Assembly (NCBI RefSeq): GCF_039523175.1
Contig: NZ_BAAAEU010000023.1
Coordinates: 1 to 64,000 of the forward strand
Length of the DNA: 64,000 nucleotides
Direction: 5' to 3'
Origin: Dokdonella_A soli
GTDB lineage: Bacteria; Pseudomonadota; Gammaproteobacteria; Xanthomonadales; Rhodanobacteraceae
The position numbers were made by a program, and so were the translations under genes. The notes under the pieces are model-generated. The model worked only from the letters and a program-made list of their open reading frames with translations, was not told the origin of the DNA and did no database searches. The stretch's first letter is position 1, and every line of letters starts with the position of its first letter. Below, in pieces: positions 34,736-44,497 of the stretch.

Positions 34736-36550
34736 TCACACCGAGCGGCCAGCGATGCCCGAAAGCCGCGCCGCCAGTCCGCCCGCGCGCCGGATCGGAT
34801 GCGCCAGCGCGGCCTCGACCGCCGCGTCAGTCGCCCACAGTTCCACGTCCTGCTTCGCGCGAGAAAGGCCGGTGTAGAGGAGCTGGCGCGACAGGATGCG
34901 GTGCGCGGGATCGGGTGGCAGCAGCACCGCGGTGCGCGCGTATTCCGAACCCTGGCTCTTGTGGATCGTGATCGCAAACGCACCATCGTGCGGCGGCAGC
35001 GCGCTCGGTGAGATGAAGCGCGCGGCGGCGCGGCCGTCCGGCAACGTGGTCTCGAACCACACGCGCAACACGCCGGACGCGTCCATCAGCGCGAGACCGA
35101 CATCGCCGTTGAACAGGCGCGCGGCATAGTCGTTGCGCGTGATCATCACCGCGCGGCCGGGATACCACAGCGTGTCAATCGGCACCTGCCACAGGCGCTT
35201 GAGTTCGCGCTCGATCAGCGCATTGATCGCCAGCGCGCCGAACGTGTCCTCGCGTAACGCGCACAGCAACTGGCGCTCGGCCAGCGTCCGCATCGCCATG
35301 ACAGCAGTCGCGATGCGCGCGCCCTCCGCGTGGTCGGGCAAGATCGGGCGCAGATCGAGCTGCGCCAGCTCGCGCGCCCAGCGCAGTACTTGCGCACGCA
35401 ACTGCACCGGCGTCTCGACGACGTGGCGCTGCGCACGCGCGCCAGCCGCGTCGAACGCAGCGGCCAGCGCCGCCGCATCACCCGCGCGGACCGCGCGATT
35501 GATCGGCACCAGATGCTGTTCGGCGCGGAAGCTGTGTTCGAGGCGGACCAGATCCGGCGCCTTCTCGTGCTCCATCGCGGCCACGAGGTCCATGAACACC
35601 GAGCCGGTTGCCACCGAAGTCAGCTGGTCTGCGTCACCGACCAGGACCACAGTCGCCTGCGGAAGAGTGGCCTCGAGCAGCGCACGCAGCGTGTCGAGAT
35701 CGACCATCGAGGCCTCGTCGACGACCACGACGTCCGCCGCCAGCGTGTTGCTGCGACCATGCGTGAACACGTTGCGCCGCGGGTCGAAGCCGAGCAGGCG
35801 ATGCAGGGTCAGCGCGTCGGTATCGGGGATGCGCTCCAGCAGCGGCTGCCAGTCGGCCGGCAATGGCGCATCGGGTGCGTCCAGCAAGGCTCTCTTGACC
35901 TGGCGCAGCGACTGCACCAGGCGCTGTGCGGCCTTGCCGGTCGGCGCGGCGACCTGCACGGACAGCGCGCGTTGCGCATGCCGCTGCAGCATCAGCAGCA
36001 TGCGCAACACGGTCGTGGTCTTGCCGCTGCCGGGACCGCCGGTGAGCACGAACAGGCGACAACCGACGACACTCGCCACCGCCTCGCGCTGGCGCTGCAG
36101 CGCGGCGTTATCGATGCCATGAAACAGCGCATCGAGATCCGCCGCGAGATGCGCGGTCGATGGTTCCGATCGGGCGGCGCGTCGTGCGGCGATCATCTGC
36201 GCGACCGCGACCTCATGCGCATGGTTGCGCCACAACGCGAAACGTCCATCCGCGTCCAGCACGAACGGCGTCGCTGCGTCCGACCCGCCATCGCCGACCA
36301 GCGCCTCGCCACGCAACGCATCGACCATGGCGGCGGTCAACGGCGCCATGCCGTGACGGCCGGCCTCGTCGCCGCAGAGCGGCAGCGCTGCGTCGCCCAT
36401 GCCGTCGGCCAGGCTCGCCCACGCGGCGACCGACGCCAGGGTTACCGAGCCGCCGTGTGCGCGCACCCAGTGCGCGAGCGCGCGATCGAGCGGACGCCAT
36501 GCGCCCTCCGTGAGCTCGCTGTGGGTGCGCGTGAAGCTGTAGCCGCTCAT
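34736..36550 (-). CDS. recD: Exodeoxyribonuclease V subunit alpha (RecD)
   Basis: 604 residues. Helicase superfamily 1 motifs: FVLTGGPGSGKTTTVLRMLL (I), VVVVDEASMVDLDTLRALLE (II), TVVLVGDADQLTSVATGSVF (III) and FAITIHKSQGSEYARTAVLL (V), then a short C-terminal end with LLYTGLSRAKQDVELWATD (VI). It is the 5'-3' motor of RecBCD. Its ATG overlaps the recB stop as ATGA, the usual coupling. Length is close to the 608 residues of the E. coli protein. Confidence 0.97.
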   Translation of the reverse strand: MSGYSFTRTHSELTEGAWRPLDRALAHWVRAHGGSVTLASVAAWASLADGMGDAALPLCGDEAGRHGMAPLTAAMVDALRGEALVGDGGSDAATPFVLDADGRFALWRNHAHEVAVAQMIAARRAARSEPSTAHLAADLDALFHGIDNAALQRQREAVASVVGCRLFVLTGGPGSGKTTTVLRMLLMLQRHAQRALSVQVAAPTGKAAQRLVQSLRQVKRALLDAPDAPLPADWQPLLERIPDTDALTLHRLLGFDPRRNVFTHGRSNTLAADVVVVDEASMVDLDTLRALLEATLPQATVVLVGDADQLTSVATGSVFMDLVAAMEHEKAPDLVRLEHSFRAEQHLVPINRAVRAGDAAALAAAFDAAGARAQRHVVETPVQLRAQVLRWARELAQLDLRPILPDHAEGARIATAVMAMRTLAERQLLCALREDTFGALAINALIERELKRLWQVPIDTLWYPGRAVMITRNDYAARLFNGDVGLALMDASGVLRVWFETTLPDGRAAARFISPSALPPHDGAFAITIHKSQGSEYARTAVLLPPDPAHRILSRQLLYTGLSRAKQDVELWATDAAVEAALAHPIRRAGGLAARLSGIAGRSV

Positions 36551-39500
36551 GCGGCCTCCTGATCAGGCCGGTCGCCGAGCGCATGGTCCACCGCGTCGAG
36601 CAAGGCGGAATCGAACCGGTGGCGCCACACGCCGGCACCGGGCGCGAGACCGACCGCGCGCACGAACAGATAGACGGCCTCTCCGAGATGCCGATCGCGC
36701 TCGTAATTCGGCACACGCTGGCGCAGATAGCGGTCGACCGCGACCGTGTACAGCAAGGCCTGGAAACGATAGTCGTGCGCGTCCATGGCCGCAGTCAGCG
36801 CTGTGGGTGCGTAGTCGGCGAGACGATCGCCGAGATGGTTGCTCTTGTAGTCGAGCACGTGGAAGCGACCGTCGTGTTCGAACACAAGGTCGATCTTGCC
36901 GGTCATCAAACCGCGCAAGGTCGTGGCCGGAATCCGCTCGGGCACGAGACCGGGCATGCCGCGGCGTTCGCACGCTTCGCGCAGGCGCGCGACCGAAACC
37001 GCGTCGAGCACGAAATGGAACGCCATCTCGGCGCGCTGCTGCGGCACCGGCACCGCGGCGAGGCGAAGACCGGGCGCGAGTTCGGCGCTCAGCGTCGCAT
37101 CGAGGCGCTCGGCGATACGCGCGACCAGCGCCGGCACCGGAAGATCGCCGAGTGGCACGCCGGCCTCGCGCAGTGAGCGTTCGACCCGTGCGGTCTGGGT
37201 GCGCAGCGGCTCGCCGATCCGGCGGTTTTCAAAGATCGCATGCAGCGCATTGCCGAACTCCGCGCCGCGCAGCGCGCCCAATGCGACGATCTCCGCATGC
37301 GGCTTCGCCTCGACAAGTCCGCTGGCCGGTTCGGGCGCGAGCGGATCCGCAAGCGATGCACTGTCGTCCGCGGCCACGACTTCGTCATCGGCCGGCTCGT
37401 CCTCGAGCGCGAAGCTTCGCGAGCTGCGGGTCAAGGTCGAGAAGCTCCAGGTCTGCTCGTACAACGGACGGCCGGGTTCGGTCAGCACACGGGGTGGCGC
37501 GGCGATCGCTTCCGCCGTCGTCCGATAGCGGACTGACCGCCATGGCCAGCCCTCCGACCAGCGCAGATGCTCGAATGCTCGAGCGACCGGCTCACCGCGC
37601 GTGCTGGCGTGCTGTTGCAGACGTTCGACCACCGCATCCAGCGCTGCGCGTTCCGGATCGGTCGCAGGGTTCGCGGACCCGGCCTTCAGCGGGCGCTGCG
37701 GCGACAACGCATAGACGTGGCAGGCGTGGATCGCGCGCGTCAACGCGACATAGAGCACGCGGAAGCGTTCGTCCTGACCTTCACGCAGATACTGGGCCTT
37801 CGCCGCCTCACCGAAGCCGACCACGCGCCGATCGCACAAGGTTTCGTGGATCACCGGCGTCGTGTCCTGTCCATTGCTCCGGTGCGCCCACATCAGTGGC
37901 AGGAACACGATCGGGAACTCCAGTCCCTTGCTCGCGTGCAGCGTCATCAGGCGCACGCGCTTGGCGTCGGACTCGATGCGCAACTGACGCTCGTCGGCCG
38001 CATCGCCGGCATCGTCGCCCTCGCCCCGGCGTTGTGCCGCGAGCCAGGCGAGCAACTGCTCCGCCCCCTGCATGCGTTCGTCCTGCTCCTGCAGCAGTTC
38101 GCCGAGGTGACGCAGGTCGGTCAGCGCGCGCTCGCGATCTGCCGGCTCAGGTAGATGCCGCAGTGCGCCTGCCGCAAAATCCAGCACTACCGCGAGCACG
38201 CCGTCGCGCTGCCAGCGGCGACGCGCCGACTCGAAGCGCTGCGCATGCGGATGCCAGGCGTTCGGGTCGTCGCGCAGCGCGCGCAACTGCGCGAAATCCA
38301 TCCCGCCGAGGCGTGTCGCGAGTGCGGCGCGCACGGCGCCGCCGTCATGCGCATGCTCGACCGCGTACAGCACGACCTGCAGGTCGCGCGCCCAGTCAGT
38401 GTCGAACACGCTGCTCTTGCCGGCGCCGACGCAGGGCACGTGCCGCGCCTGCAGCAGGCGTCGCAGGGTCGTGATGTCGCTGTTGTTCGGCAACAGCACG
38501 GCCAGATGCTCCGGCGCCAGCGGTTCGTCGCCGATGTGATGCGTGCCCGCATGCAGCATCTGCGCGATCTGGTTCGCGCAGGCTTTCAGCGCGAGCTCGC
38601 GGCAGCGACCGACCGCATCGGGAGCCTCCGCGTTGTAGTGCAGGACCAGCGTGCGCGACGCGCCCTCGTCGGGTGCGCGATACGCGGCCTCGTCGCCACG
38701 ATCACTGGACTTGACCGCGTGATAACGGATCGGATGCGCGGGATCCGCGCTCAGCGCCGCGCCGGCTTGCGCATACAGCTCGTTGATCGCAGCGACATAG
38801 GCGCGCGAGGAACGGTAGTTGGTATCGAGTTCGAGGCGCGTATCCACCACCGCCGAGGCGGCAAGATAGGCGTCGATGTCGCCGCCGCGGAAGCGGTAGA
38901 TCGCCTGCTTGGGATCGCCGATCATGACCAGCCGGCCGCGCGGCTGCGCTGCCGCATCGCGATAGATGCGGTCGAGGATCGCGTACTGCTGCGCGTCGGT
39001 GTCCTGGAACTCGTCGACCAGCGCGACCGGCCATTCCGCGAACAGGCGATCGGCGAGGCTGCGCGAGGCGCCGCTGAGCGCGCCATGCACGCGCGTGATC
39101 AGTTCGTCGAACGTGAGCTGGCCGCGCGCGGCAAGGCGCTCGTCGCGCCATTCGCGGACGCGCGCAGTCCAACGCTGCCACGCCTCGATCTCGGGCGCGG
39201 CTGCGACATAGCCGACCACGCGCAGACTGGTTTCGACGAACGCGGCGGCATCGCGCGCAACCTGCTCCGTGCACTGGCCGAGCACATCGACCGCCGCGGA
39301 CAGATCCGCGAGCTGTTTCGCGGAAAACGGTTGAGCGTGATCGCGCAGGAATGCCGCGAACGCGACCAACGCATGCGGCGCTTTCGTCTTGCGTCCCCAG
39401 ATGTCCCTGCGTGCGGCAAGCCCCTCGATCGGCGCGGCCCATGTCACCGGCAGCCAGCGCGCGATCTCGGCGGCGTCCGGCGTCCACAGCTCGACGCCGG

Positions 39501-40149
39501 GTGTCAGATAACTCGCAAGCCGCCTGCGCAGCGCGGACAACGATGCCGGCGCCCGCCGCGCATCCGCGCCCGGTGCTTGCTGTAGCCGCCGCCAGAGATC
39601 CTCGGCGAGTTCGTCGAGCAGGCTTTCGGTCGACACCATGTCACCGGGCGCGAACGCGCCGCCGCTCTCGAACGGATAATCGCCGAGGATGCGCCGGCAC
39701 AGGCCGTGCAGTGTGGTGATCGGCGCGAGGTCGAGTTCGGCCTGGGCCAGGCGCAGGCGTCGCAGGTCGTGGTTCACGCGCGTCGCGTTGCCGCTCCAGC
39801 GGCGCAGCAGCCAGGCCCGGTCGGGTTTCGTGTCCGCATCGATGACGACGGTGCCCGCGGTGATCGCGTTCAGCGCCAACTGTTCCGCCCACGCGAGGCG
39901 CTCGCGCAGCCGTGCGCGCAGTTCCTGCGCAGCGGCGTCGGTGAAGGTGGTTACCACGATCTGGCGCGGACCCAACGGTTCCGCGTCCGCGCCGGACGCT
40001 TCCAGCAGCAGACGCAGATACAGCACCGAGATCGTCCAGGTCTTGCCGGTGCCGGCACTGGCCTCGATCAGGCTGCGTCCGCCCGAACCGAGCGGCATCG
40101 CGGTCCAGTCGGCGACCGTGGTCGGCGTGTGCATGCGTGCTTCACTCAT
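36547..40149 (-). CDS. recB: Exodeoxyribonuclease V subunit beta (RecB)
   Basis: 1200 residues, about the size of E. coli RecB (1180). Walker A is EASAGTGKTWTISVLYLRLL near residue 30; UvrD-type motifs follow, with ITTLHGLCRRIL, LVDEFQDTDAQQYAILDRIY and LMTLHASKGLEFPIVFLPLM. The C-terminal nuclease domain contains GLMTGKIDLVFEHDGRFHVL and then DYKSN near residue 1100, the catalytic Asp/Lys motif. It is the 3'-5' helicase and the only nuclease of the complex that repairs double-strand breaks. The start overlaps the recC end by eight bases; recD overlaps its end. Confidence 0.98.
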   Translation of the reverse strand: MSEARMHTPTTVADWTAMPLGSGGRSLIEASAGTGKTWTISVLYLRLLLEASGADAEPLGPRQIVVTTFTDAAAQELRARLRERLAWAEQLALNAITAGTVVIDADTKPDRAWLLRRWSGNATRVNHDLRRLRLAQAELDLAPITTLHGLCRRILGDYPFESGGAFAPGDMVSTESLLDELAEDLWRRLQQAPGADARRAPASLSALRRRLASYLTPGVELWTPDAAEIARWLPVTWAAPIEGLAARRDIWGRKTKAPHALVAFAAFLRDHAQPFSAKQLADLSAAVDVLGQCTEQVARDAAAFVETSLRVVGYVAAAPEIEAWQRWTARVREWRDERLAARGQLTFDELITRVHGALSGASRSLADRLFAEWPVALVDEFQDTDAQQYAILDRIYRDAAAQPRGRLVMIGDPKQAIYRFRGGDIDAYLAASAVVDTRLELDTNYRSSRAYVAAINELYAQAGAALSADPAHPIRYHAVKSSDRGDEAAYRAPDEGASRTLVLHYNAEAPDAVGRCRELALKACANQIAQMLHAGTHHIGDEPLAPEHLAVLLPNNSDITTLRRLLQARHVPCVGAGKSSVFDTDWARDLQVVLYAVEHAHDGGAVRAALATRLGGMDFAQLRALRDDPNAWHPHAQRFESARRRWQRDGVLAVVLDFAAGALRHLPEPADRERALTDLRHLGELLQEQDERMQGAEQLLAWLAAQRRGEGDDAGDAADERQLRIESDAKRVRLMTLHASKGLEFPIVFLPLMWAHRSNGQDTTPVIHETLCDRRVVGFGEAAKAQYLREGQDERFRVLYVALTRAIHACHVYALSPQRPLKAGSANPATDPERAALDAVVERLQQHASTRGEPVARAFEHLRWSEGWPWRSVRYRTTAEAIAAPPRVLTEPGRPLYEQTWSFSTLTRSSRSFALEDEPADDEVVAADDSASLADPLAPEPASGLVEAKPHAEIVALGALRGAEFGNALHAIFENRRIGEPLRTQTARVERSLREAGVPLGDLPVPALVARIAERLDATLSAELAPGLRLAAVPVPQQRAEMAFHFVLDAVSVARLREACERRGMPGLVPERIPATTLRGLMTGKIDLVFEHDGRFHVLDYKSNHLGDRLADYAPTALTAAMDAHDYRFQALLYTVAVDRYLRQRVPNYERDRHLGEAVYLFVRAVGLAPGAGVWRHRFDSALLDAVDHALGDRPDQEAA

Positions 40150-43100
40150 CGAGCGTCTCCGCGACCGGCTCGAACGAGATCAGCGCATGCAGTTGCCGTG
40201 CGATCCGTTTCAGCGATTCGAGATCGGCCTGTCCCGGCTCGAAGCGCGCGTCGCGCGCAAGCAGCGCGGCGTAGCCGGGCGCGTAATCGCGCTCGCCGGT
40301 GCCGTGGTCGCCGCTCGCGATCCACGTCGCGGCCAACCTGGCATCGTCTTTGCCGCTCGCCGCAGCCCAGCTCGTCTTCGGGAAATACCACACCGGTTGC
40401 CGCTGCGCGTCGGCCCAGAAGGTGAGCAGTCCGCCGACGCGGCGCTGCAGGTCGGCGAGCTGCTGCTCCACCGCGTTGCGATCGCCGTCGCGCAGCGCCA
40501 CTGCATACGCCTCGGCCCAGCGATTGAGCGAGTCCTGCCAGGGATGCTGATTGGACGTCAGCAGCACGGCACGCACGGGCAGCGGATCGTGCGGCTCATG
40601 CAGGCGCAGCAGTGCCCATTCCAGGAAATATCCGATGCGCTCGCCGAAGGCGAGATCGGCTTCGTCCTTGCGCGGATACACCTCGACGACCCACCACGCA
40701 TCCGGCGTGCGTCGCACCCGCGCCAGCTCACCCTGTATACGCAGGCCGGAGATCGTGCGATCGATGCTCATCGCCGCGGGCGCGGGCACGCCGTCGGCAA
40801 ACTGCGCGCGGACCCGGTCCAGCAACACCTGCACCGCCGTCGCTTCGTCGATCCAGGCTCCGTCGCCGAGCCGTCCGGGCGGCCACAATCCGGCCAGGCG
40901 CAGCCAATCCGGCGGTGCGTCCGGCATGCGGAATCCGTCGGCCGCATCGAGCACCTCGAAGAACAGGCGCCGTCCGACACGGTCGATGCGCTCGAACTGC
41001 GCATCAAGGGGCTCGCTGCTGCGCAGTGCGTCGTCCTCGAGCGCATCGAGGCGCAGGTCGAGGCGATTGCGCAGCACCTGACGCGCCGGATCCTTGTAGT
41101 AGGCGAGCACCTCGCGCAGCGGCACGATCGCGTCGGTAGTCGGCGCAACGGGCGGTGGTGCCGTGCCGAGGAACGGCGGCGCTGCCACGTGGTCGCCATG
41201 CGCGAGCGCGGCGAGATCGGCGCGGAACGAAAACAGGCGTGGATCCGCGCCATCGAAATAGCGCGCGTCGAACGGCTGCAACGGATGCCTGACGCGCCAC
41301 GGCCGGTCGAATGCCTCGGTGTCCTTGCCGCGCAATCCCGCCTGGTCGTCGAGCACGCCGAGCAATTCGGCCAGCGGCGCGGCCGGATTGCGCGCCTTGC
41401 CGTCGCGCACGCCCTCGCCGATGTAGCTGAGGTGCAGCCCATCACGCGCGGCCATCAGCGTTTCCAGGAACAGGTAGCGATCGTCGCTGCGCACATCGCG
41501 ATCGCCGAGACGGCGGTGGCGCACCATCAGGTCGAGCCCTGCATCGGACGGCGTGCGCGGAAACTCGCCATCGTCGAGACCCAGTACCGCGATCACGCGG
41601 AACGGGATCGCGCGTTGCGGCACCATGCCGCAGAACGTCACGCCGCCCATCAGGAAGCGCTGGCGTTCGGACGCGGCGCCGAGGCGTTCGACCAACACCT
41701 CGCGCACGACCGCGAAATCAAGCATCGGGTCGAGCCCGCCATCGCGCGTCTCCCCTTCGAGTGCGCGGACGAAGCGGCGCAATTGGACGAGCGCGTCGCG
41801 TGCCTCGGCGTCGGTCGGATCGACGCGGAAGAGCGCGTCGATCAACTGCTCCATGCGCGCGCACCAGGCCGACGCCGCGCGCGGTTGCGCCGCGTCACGA
41901 TGCAGCTCCGCGAGTTCGCGCAGCAACCGATCGAGCGCACCGAGCACCTCGGTCTGCGGACCGTGCACGCCTTCGAGCGGGACCAGCGCCGAGCCATCGG
42001 CGAGATGCTGCGCGACCGGCTCGCCATCGACGGCCTGTCCGAACACATAACCGCCAAGCAGCCGATCCATGCCCCAGGCAAACGTGTACTCGGCGATGCC
42101 CGGCACATCGAAGCCTTCGCGGAACGCCGCATCGAGTCCCCAGGCGACGCGTGCACGCCGCAGCCAGTCGCCGAGCACGTCGATCCCGGCTTCTTCCAGA
42201 CCCAGCGCACGTGCGATCTCGGGCACCTCGAGCAGATCCATCACCTCTGGCGCGGTGAGACGCGACTGCGGCAGCGCGAGTAGCCGCTCGAACGCGGTAA
42301 AGATCCGATGCGAACGCGCGATCGCGACATCGGCGAGGTGATACGGCAACGGCCCCTGATGCCGGCCCGCCTCGCCGAACACGGATGCGAGCAGCGGCAC
42401 ATAGGCCTGGATGTCGGGCGCCATCACGACGATATCGGAGGGCTTCAGGCTGGCGTCCGCGGCGCGTTCGCGCAGCAGCGCATCACGCAGCACCTCGAGT
42501 TCACGCAGGCGCGTGTGGCAGGCATGCACGCGCAGCGAACGATCGGCCAGTGCGGCCACATCGCCAGGCTGGCCAGGACAAATCAAGGCCGGATCCAGCC
42601 GGCGCACGCTTTCCTGCACGCGTTGCAGCAGTGACATCGACGGCGCGGGTCGCGCCTCGTCCTGCCAATGGCGCAGATCGAGTTGCACGTCGTCGCCGCC
42701 CTCATGCAGCGCGAGCATGAAATGCTGGCCGAGGCGGCCCCAGCTCGCCAGCAACGGATGACCGAGATCGAGAAAGCGTTGTTCCGAGATCGGCGAGAAC
42801 GCGTCCGGCGCAGCCATCTCGCGCAAAGCCGTGCGCTCGCTGGGCAAGCCGGCCCAGTACTCGACGCAGGGATCGGGCACGTACAACACGACCAGGCGAT
42901 GGCGCGCGACTGCGCGCAGCATCGCCAACTCCGACGGCGCCAGATGGCTGATGCCGAACACATGCAACGGCTCGTCGGCGAGACCCGGCGGTTTGCGGCG
43001 CAGCTGCACAGCGAGCGCCTCGAGCAGCTCGCCGCGATGCGGCAGTCCGATCTGCGCGCGCAGCGCACGCCACAACGGCGCGAGGAAGGTCGGCTCCGGT

Positions 43101-43585
43101 ACATCGTCGCGTCCGGCCGCCCACGCCTTCAACCAGTCGGGCCGATAGACGAGGTAGCGGGTATAGACGCGGGCCAGCCGATCGGCGAGCTGGAAGCGCC
43201 GACGCGGCAGGTCGTTGCCACGCAGGTAGGCCGCAACCTGCGCGTCAGCGACGTCGTCGAGGGCGGCGTGGATGCGCCAGCGCAACGCCTCGCGGCGATA
43301 CGGCCGCAGCGCGACCACGGACTCGCCGAGCACATCGTGCGCCAGCTCATCGAGCCACGCGCTCGGCAGATGGATGTCGACGTTCGCAACGATGCCGCCG
43401 ACACCGCGCTTGCGCGCCAGCGCGCGGGCCAGCCATTGACGGATGCCCGGATGCGCGGCGATCAGCGTGTGCGGTGCCAGCGGGTTCGCTGGTGGCACGC
43501 GATCCATCAACGTGACGAGCGGATCGAGCAGCGCCTCCAGCCGGCTGGCGCGATAGACCGCGATTCCCCGATCCATGGAATCCAT
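40142..43585 (-). CDS. recC: Exodeoxyribonuclease V subunit gamma (RecC)
   Basis: 1147 residues (E. coli RecC has 1122). Starts MDSMDRGIAVYRASRLEALL; ATG 43576 is also possible. Recognisable RecC segments include ANVDIHLPSAWLDELAHDVL, RFQLADRLARVYTRYLVYRP, LHVFGISHLAPSELAMLRAV, VMAPDIQAYVPLLASVFGEA and GGVTFCGMVPQRAIPFRVIA then VLGLDDGEFPR. RecC holds the defunct helicase fold that reads the Chi sequence and directs the split of the DNA strands. First gene of the recC-recB-recD operon. Chi of this organism cannot be read from the window. Confidence 0.97.
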   Translation of the reverse strand: MDSMDRGIAVYRASRLEALLDPLVTLMDRVPPANPLAPHTLIAAHPGIRQWLARALARKRGVGGIVANVDIHLPSAWLDELAHDVLGESVVALRPYRREALRWRIHAALDDVADAQVAAYLRGNDLPRRRFQLADRLARVYTRYLVYRPDWLKAWAAGRDDVPEPTFLAPLWRALRAQIGLPHRGELLEALAVQLRRKPPGLADEPLHVFGISHLAPSELAMLRAVARHRLVVLYVPDPCVEYWAGLPSERTALREMAAPDAFSPISEQRFLDLGHPLLASWGRLGQHFMLALHEGGDDVQLDLRHWQDEARPAPSMSLLQRVQESVRRLDPALICPGQPGDVAALADRSLRVHACHTRLRELEVLRDALLRERAADASLKPSDIVVMAPDIQAYVPLLASVFGEAGRHQGPLPYHLADVAIARSHRIFTAFERLLALPQSRLTAPEVMDLLEVPEIARALGLEEAGIDVLGDWLRRARVAWGLDAAFREGFDVPGIAEYTFAWGMDRLLGGYVFGQAVDGEPVAQHLADGSALVPLEGVHGPQTEVLGALDRLLRELAELHRDAAQPRAASAWCARMEQLIDALFRVDPTDAEARDALVQLRRFVRALEGETRDGGLDPMLDFAVVREVLVERLGAASERQRFLMGGVTFCGMVPQRAIPFRVIAVLGLDDGEFPRTPSDAGLDLMVRHRRLGDRDVRSDDRYLFLETLMAARDGLHLSYIGEGVRDGKARNPAAPLAELLGVLDDQAGLRGKDTEAFDRPWRVRHPLQPFDARYFDGADPRLFSFRADLAALAHGDHVAAPPFLGTAPPPVAPTTDAIVPLREVLAYYKDPARQVLRNRLDLRLDALEDDALRSSEPLDAQFERIDRVGRRLFFEVLDAADGFRMPDAPPDWLRLAGLWPPGRLGDGAWIDEATAVQVLLDRVRAQFADGVPAPAAMSIDRTISGLRIQGELARVRRTPDAWWVVEVYPRKDEADLAFGERIGYFLEWALLRLHEPHDPLPVRAVLLTSNQHPWQDSLNRWAEAYAVALRDGDRNAVEQQLADLQRRVGGLLTFWADAQRQPVWYFPKTSWAAASGKDDARLAATWIASGDHGTGERDYAPGYAALLARDARFEPGQADLESLKRIARQLHALISFEPVAETLDE

Positions 43586-43812
43586 GAGGGCCTGTGATCA
43601 GTGAGGTACCTGACATCTTGCCGCGCGTGCATCGCACGGGCCGAGACGACGCGGCAGGCAACGCAGGACGTCCGCTTCGCTGTACGGCATCACCGCTGCG
43701 CGACAGGCGGGTCGCGGGGTGCTGCGATTCAACTCCCCGCCGGCGAGGCTGTCGCGCGGCGCTCCGCTGCGGGCTCGAGCCAGCTCCCGGACGCGGACGA
43801 TACCCATTGCGG

Positions 43813-43847
43813 CAAGGCGCCGCCGCGAGCGTGCGCGGCGGCGCCTT
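43813..43847 (-). terminator. Strong GC hairpin after the HU-like gene
   Basis: CAAGGCGCCGCCGCG (43813-43827) and CGCGGCGGCGCCTTG (43833-43847 region) form a 14-15 bp perfect stem around a short AGCGTG loop, just beyond the HU-like stop codon. There is no T tract. It most likely ends or protects the HU-like transcript. Confidence 0.6.
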
Positions 43848-43854
43848 GATCGAT

Positions 43855-44238
43855 TTACAGTGCGGCGTCCTTGAGCTTCTTGAGAGCGCGCGCCTTCACG
43901 CGCACCGTGGCCGGCTTCGCATCGAACCAGCGCTCCTGACCGGTGAACGGATCCTTGCCCTGGCGACGCGGCTTCGCGGCAACCTTCAACGTGGTGATCT
44001 TGAACAGGCCGGGCAGCGTGAAGACGCCCGCGCCGCGCTTGTGCATCGCGCCGAAGATCGTCGCCTCGAGCGAGGCCAGCACTGCCTTGACGTGCTTGCC
44101 TTCCACACCGGCATGATCGGCGAGATGACGCACGAGGGCGGACTTCGAGAAGTTCTCGGTGATCGGCTTGATCGCGACGGCCTTCGCCGGCGCCTTTGCG
44201 GCTTTCGGTTTGCGCGCAGGGGCTTTGCTCTTCGCCAT
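43855..44238 (-). CDS. HU/IHF-family DNA-binding protein with basic N-terminal extension
   Basis: 127 residues; AGAGAGA precedes the ATG. Residues 1-26 are an extension rich in Ala, Lys and Pro (AKSKAPARKPKAAKAPAKAV). The HU fold follows: ITENFSKSALVRHLADHAGV, KHVKAVLASLEATIFGAMHK, GAGVFTLPGLFKITTLKVAA, DPFTGQERWFDAKPATVRVK and the C-terminal helix. The DNA-arm is RRQGKDPFTGQE rather than the RNPQTG form of canonical HU, so it is one of the divergent HU-like proteins. It should bend and compact DNA; with the MetJ-H1 protein it is the second nucleoid-type protein in the window bearing a Lys/Ala tail. Confidence 0.9.
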   Translation of the reverse strand: MAKSKAPARKPKAAKAPAKAVAIKPITENFSKSALVRHLADHAGVEGKHVKAVLASLEATIFGAMHKRGAGVFTLPGLFKITTLKVAAKPRRQGKDPFTGQERWFDAKPATVRVKARALKKLKDAAL

Positions 44239-44497
44239 GTTGATTTCTCTCTTTGGTTAACGGGGTTGTCGCGATACCGGCGTGATTCCGGCGTCGCCGT
44301 CGGCCACTCTACCGGACAAGGCCGCACGGAGAAACCGATCAGTGATGTGGAGCTTCTCCCCCTGCGGGCGCCGGCTTGGCCGGTCCTGGGCTCGTCGGAG
44401 GGGGTGAGGGTTTGGCCAAAGCCCTAGGGCCGACCCTCTGTGGATCAGGTCGGCCTATCATCAGGGATTGCAAAACTTTCAAACGGAGCGGACTTCG

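Noticed and set aside
36549..38474. 641-codon plus-strand frame opposite recB
   Set aside because: Antisense shadow of recB, very rich in Arg and Pro; the minus-strand frame has clear RecB motifs.
39689..42283. 864-codon plus-strand frame opposite recB/recC
   Set aside because: Spans the junction of two real genes antisense and has no domain; RecB and RecC on the other strand are unambiguous.
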